NCBI GenBank assembly: GCA_023424275.1
Contig: JAFAED010000088.1
Coordinates: 1-7,103, forward strand
DNA: 7,103 nt
Direction: 5' to 3'
DNA from: Pseudomonadota bacterium
Lineage (GTDB): Bacteria; Pseudomonadota; Alphaproteobacteria; Sphingomonadales; Sphingomonadaceae
The notes below the pieces were generated by a model, which saw nothing but the letters and a program-made list of their open reading frames with translations, did not search any database and was not told the origin of the DNA. A program made the position numbers and the translations under genes. This document shows positions 5,987 through 7,103 of the stretch, piece by piece. Every line of letters starts with the position of its first letter. The stretch's first letter is position 1.

Positions 5987-6633
5987 CCGAAGACGACGCC
6001 CGGCAACAGCTTGTCGATGCGATGCGCGCGCTCGATGCACGCGGGCTCAATCGCGGCACGTCGGGCAATTTGTCGGTGCGGTTCGCATCGGGCATGTTCG
6101 TGACGCCGTCGGGGGTGACCCCCGATCGCCTGACCCCCGACCTGATGGTCTATGTCGATGGCGACGGAAGCGTCGCGGCGGGATCCGCGCGCCCGTCGAG
6201 CGAATGGCAAATGCATATGGGGCTGTACCAGCGCCGCGCCGACGCGAATGCCATTGTGCATTGCCACGCGCGGCACGCGACGATCCTCGCCTGCGCGCAC
6301 CGCGAGATCCCGCCGCTCCACTATATGGTCGCGGTCAGCGGCGGGGCCAGCGTCCCTGTCGCCCCCTATGCCACCTTCGGCACCGAGGAGCTGGCCGAAG
6401 GGGTCGCACGCACGCTCGATGGCCGTTTCGCATGCCTGATGGCAAACCACGGCCTGATCGCGCTCGGTCCGCAGTTGCCCGTCGCGATGGCGATTGCCGA
6501 GGAAATCGAAGAACAGGCGGCGGTCTATTGCGGCACGCTGGCGATCGGCGGCCCGAAACTGCTGGAGGCGGCCGAGATGGAGAGGATCATCGGGGCCTTC
6601 AAGCGATACGGCCAGGGGCGCGCCGACGACTGA
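5983..6633 (+). CDS. Class II aldolase, L-fuculose-1-phosphate aldolase-like
   Basis: Zinc-dependent aldolase/adducin-fold enzyme of 216 residues, close to E. coli FucA in length. Key FucA residues recur at the same or next position: GTSGN (25-29) and SG (43-44) plus SS (72-73) for substrate phosphate, catalytic E74, zinc ligands H93 and H95 in HCHARH, H156 in ANHG, and a tyrosine at 114 matching FucA Tyr113. Glutamate at 74, where L-ribulose-5-phosphate 4-epimerases carry aspartate, favours carbon-carbon cleavage. The likely reaction is retro-aldol cleavage of a ketose 1-phosphate to dihydroxyacetone phosphate and an aldehyde. Dehydratases (MtnB) and tetronate-phosphate decarboxylases share the fold and cannot be fully excluded. 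The ATG overlaps the kinase stop by 4 nt (ATGA), with GGAAGAGG (5971-5978) as ribosome-binding site. It is the last gene of the operon; the kinase next door is the obvious supplier of phosphorylated substrate. Confidence 0.92.
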   Translation: MTEDDARQQLVDAMRALDARGLNRGTSGNLSVRFASGMFVTPSGVTPDRLTPDLMVYVDGDGSVAAGSARPSSEWQMHMGLYQRRADANAIVHCHARHATILACAHREIPPLHYMVAVSGGASVPVAPYATFGTEELAEGVARTLDGRFACLMANHGLIALGPQLPVAMAIAEEIEEQAAVYCGTLAIGGPKLLEAAEMERIIGAFKRYGQGRADD

Positions 6634-6703
6634 CCCCGCATTAATTCGGGTTGCGGCGATGCCGGAATCTGCGGACAAGCATCCTGGGCAGCGGGGTGCG
6701 GCA
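6634..6703. other. Short gap between aldolase and response-regulator genes
   Basis: Seventy bases with no convincing terminator or promoter. CCCG (6635-6638) and CGGG (6647-6650) could pair across an 8-base loop, but no T-run follows. Read-through from the operon into the regulator gene cannot be excluded. Confidence 0.4.
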
Positions 6704-7103
6704 ATGACGGCGAAACATAATGTCCTGATCGTGGACGATCACAGCATCACGCAGAGCGGACTGCGTTTCCTGTTCGCGTCGCTCGACCGTTATGCGGTGG
6801 TCGGCACGCTCGATCGCGGCGCAACCGTCAACGCCTTTGTCCAGTCGCAGCCGGTCGACCTGGTCATCCTTGACCTGAACCTGCCCGATGTTCGCGGGAT
6901 CAACGTCCTCGCGGAAATCGTCGGATCGCGCGACATGACGGTGATCATCCTGACCGGCGAAACGCATCTCAACGAAATTCATTCGGCGCTGAAACTCGGC
7001 GCGCGGGCGGTCGTCAGCAAATCCGATCCGCTCGACCATATTGTCGCCGCGTGCGATGCCGCGCTGGCGGGTGAAATCTATATCTCGCCGCATATGGGCG
7101 AAG
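6704..7103 (+). CDS. NarL/LuxR-type response regulator, receiver domain (partial, C-terminus beyond right edge)
   Basis: The 133 residues in the window form a complete CheY-like receiver domain. The acidic pair D11-D12 sits in VLIVDDH, the phosphoacceptor is D57 in LVILDLNLPD, the switch threonine is T84 in VIILT, and the conserved lysine is K106 in VVSKSD. VDDHSITQSGL and the AGEIYISPHM end of the domain are typical of the NarL/FixJ class, which carries a C-terminal LuxR-type helix-turn-helix. That part would lie beyond the right edge and is not seen. A membrane histidine kinase would phosphorylate D57; none is in the window. The ATG at 6704 has GCGGGG about seven bases upstream. An in-frame ATG at 6659 would add 15 residues with a weaker site. 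The 70-nt gap makes membership of the upstream operon uncertain, and a function in the same pathway is unproven. Confidence 0.9.
   Translation, partial: MTAKHNVLIVDDHSITQSGLRFLFASLDRYAVVGTLDRGATVNAFVQSQPVDLVILDLNLPDVRGINVLAEIVGSRDMTVIILTGETHLNEIHSALKLGARAVVSKSDPLDHIVAACDAALAGEIYISPHMGE

Noticed and set aside
4871..6040. Minus-strand open frames across the kinase region
   Set aside because: No domain signature; Arg-rich composition typical of shadow frames; the plus strand encodes a PfkB kinase with both signature regions.
5983..6633. L-ribulose-5-phosphate 4-epimerase (AraD) identity for the aldolase-fold gene
   Set aside because: The catalytic position holds glutamate 74 as in FucA rather than the epimerase aspartate, and the protein is of FucA length with FucA-matched spacing of the zinc ligands.
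6635..6650. CCCG/CGGG stem after the aldolase gene as a rho-independent terminator
   Set aside because: The stem has only four pairs, an eight-base loop and no following run of T.

Overview
This is GC-rich bacterial chromosome (roughly two-thirds G+C by eye). Codon use, the TonB-dependent receptor's N-terminal signature (EIVVTAQRREQNIQDVPIS) and the absence of any SusD-like partner point to an alphaproteobacterium of the Sphingomonadales (Sphingopyxis/Sphingomonas-like). That placement is an inference from gene style, not from a marker gene. No rRNA, tRNA, CRISPR array, insertion sequence or phage gene was seen.

The layout is a divergent locus. Leftward (minus strand) run a TetR-family repressor gene (711-1370) and an MFS transporter gene (1-714, cut by the left edge), joined by a 4-nt GTGA overlap. 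An AT-rich intergenic region of 153 bp (1371-1523) separates them from a rightward operon. It holds a consensus -35 hexamer and two inverted repeats, which are good candidates for the TetR operator.

The rightward operon has four tightly packed genes: a TonB-dependent outer-membrane receptor (1524-3746), a class III PLP aminotransferase resembling glutamate-1-semialdehyde aminomutase (3765-5039), a PfkB/ribokinase-family kinase (5042-5986) and a class II, fuculose-phosphate-type aldolase (5983-6633). The gaps are 18 nt, 2 nt and a 4-nt ATGA overlap, so the genes are probably co-transcribed and translationally coupled. A separate gene for a NarL/LuxR-type response regulator starts at 6704 and runs off the right edge.

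The simplest combined reading is a substrate-inducible uptake and catabolic module. The receptor would bring a ligand across the outer membrane and the MFS protein across (or out of) the inner membrane. The aminotransferase would exchange an amino and a carbonyl group, the kinase would phosphorylate the product, and the aldolase would split the phosphorylated ketose into dihydroxyacetone phosphate and an aldehyde. The aldolase keeps the zinc, catalytic and phosphate-binding residues of FucA, which supports the last step. The substrate is not identifiable from sequence. I do not recognise this aminotransferase-kinase-aldolase trio behind a TonB receptor as a described pathway, and it is the most interesting content of the window.
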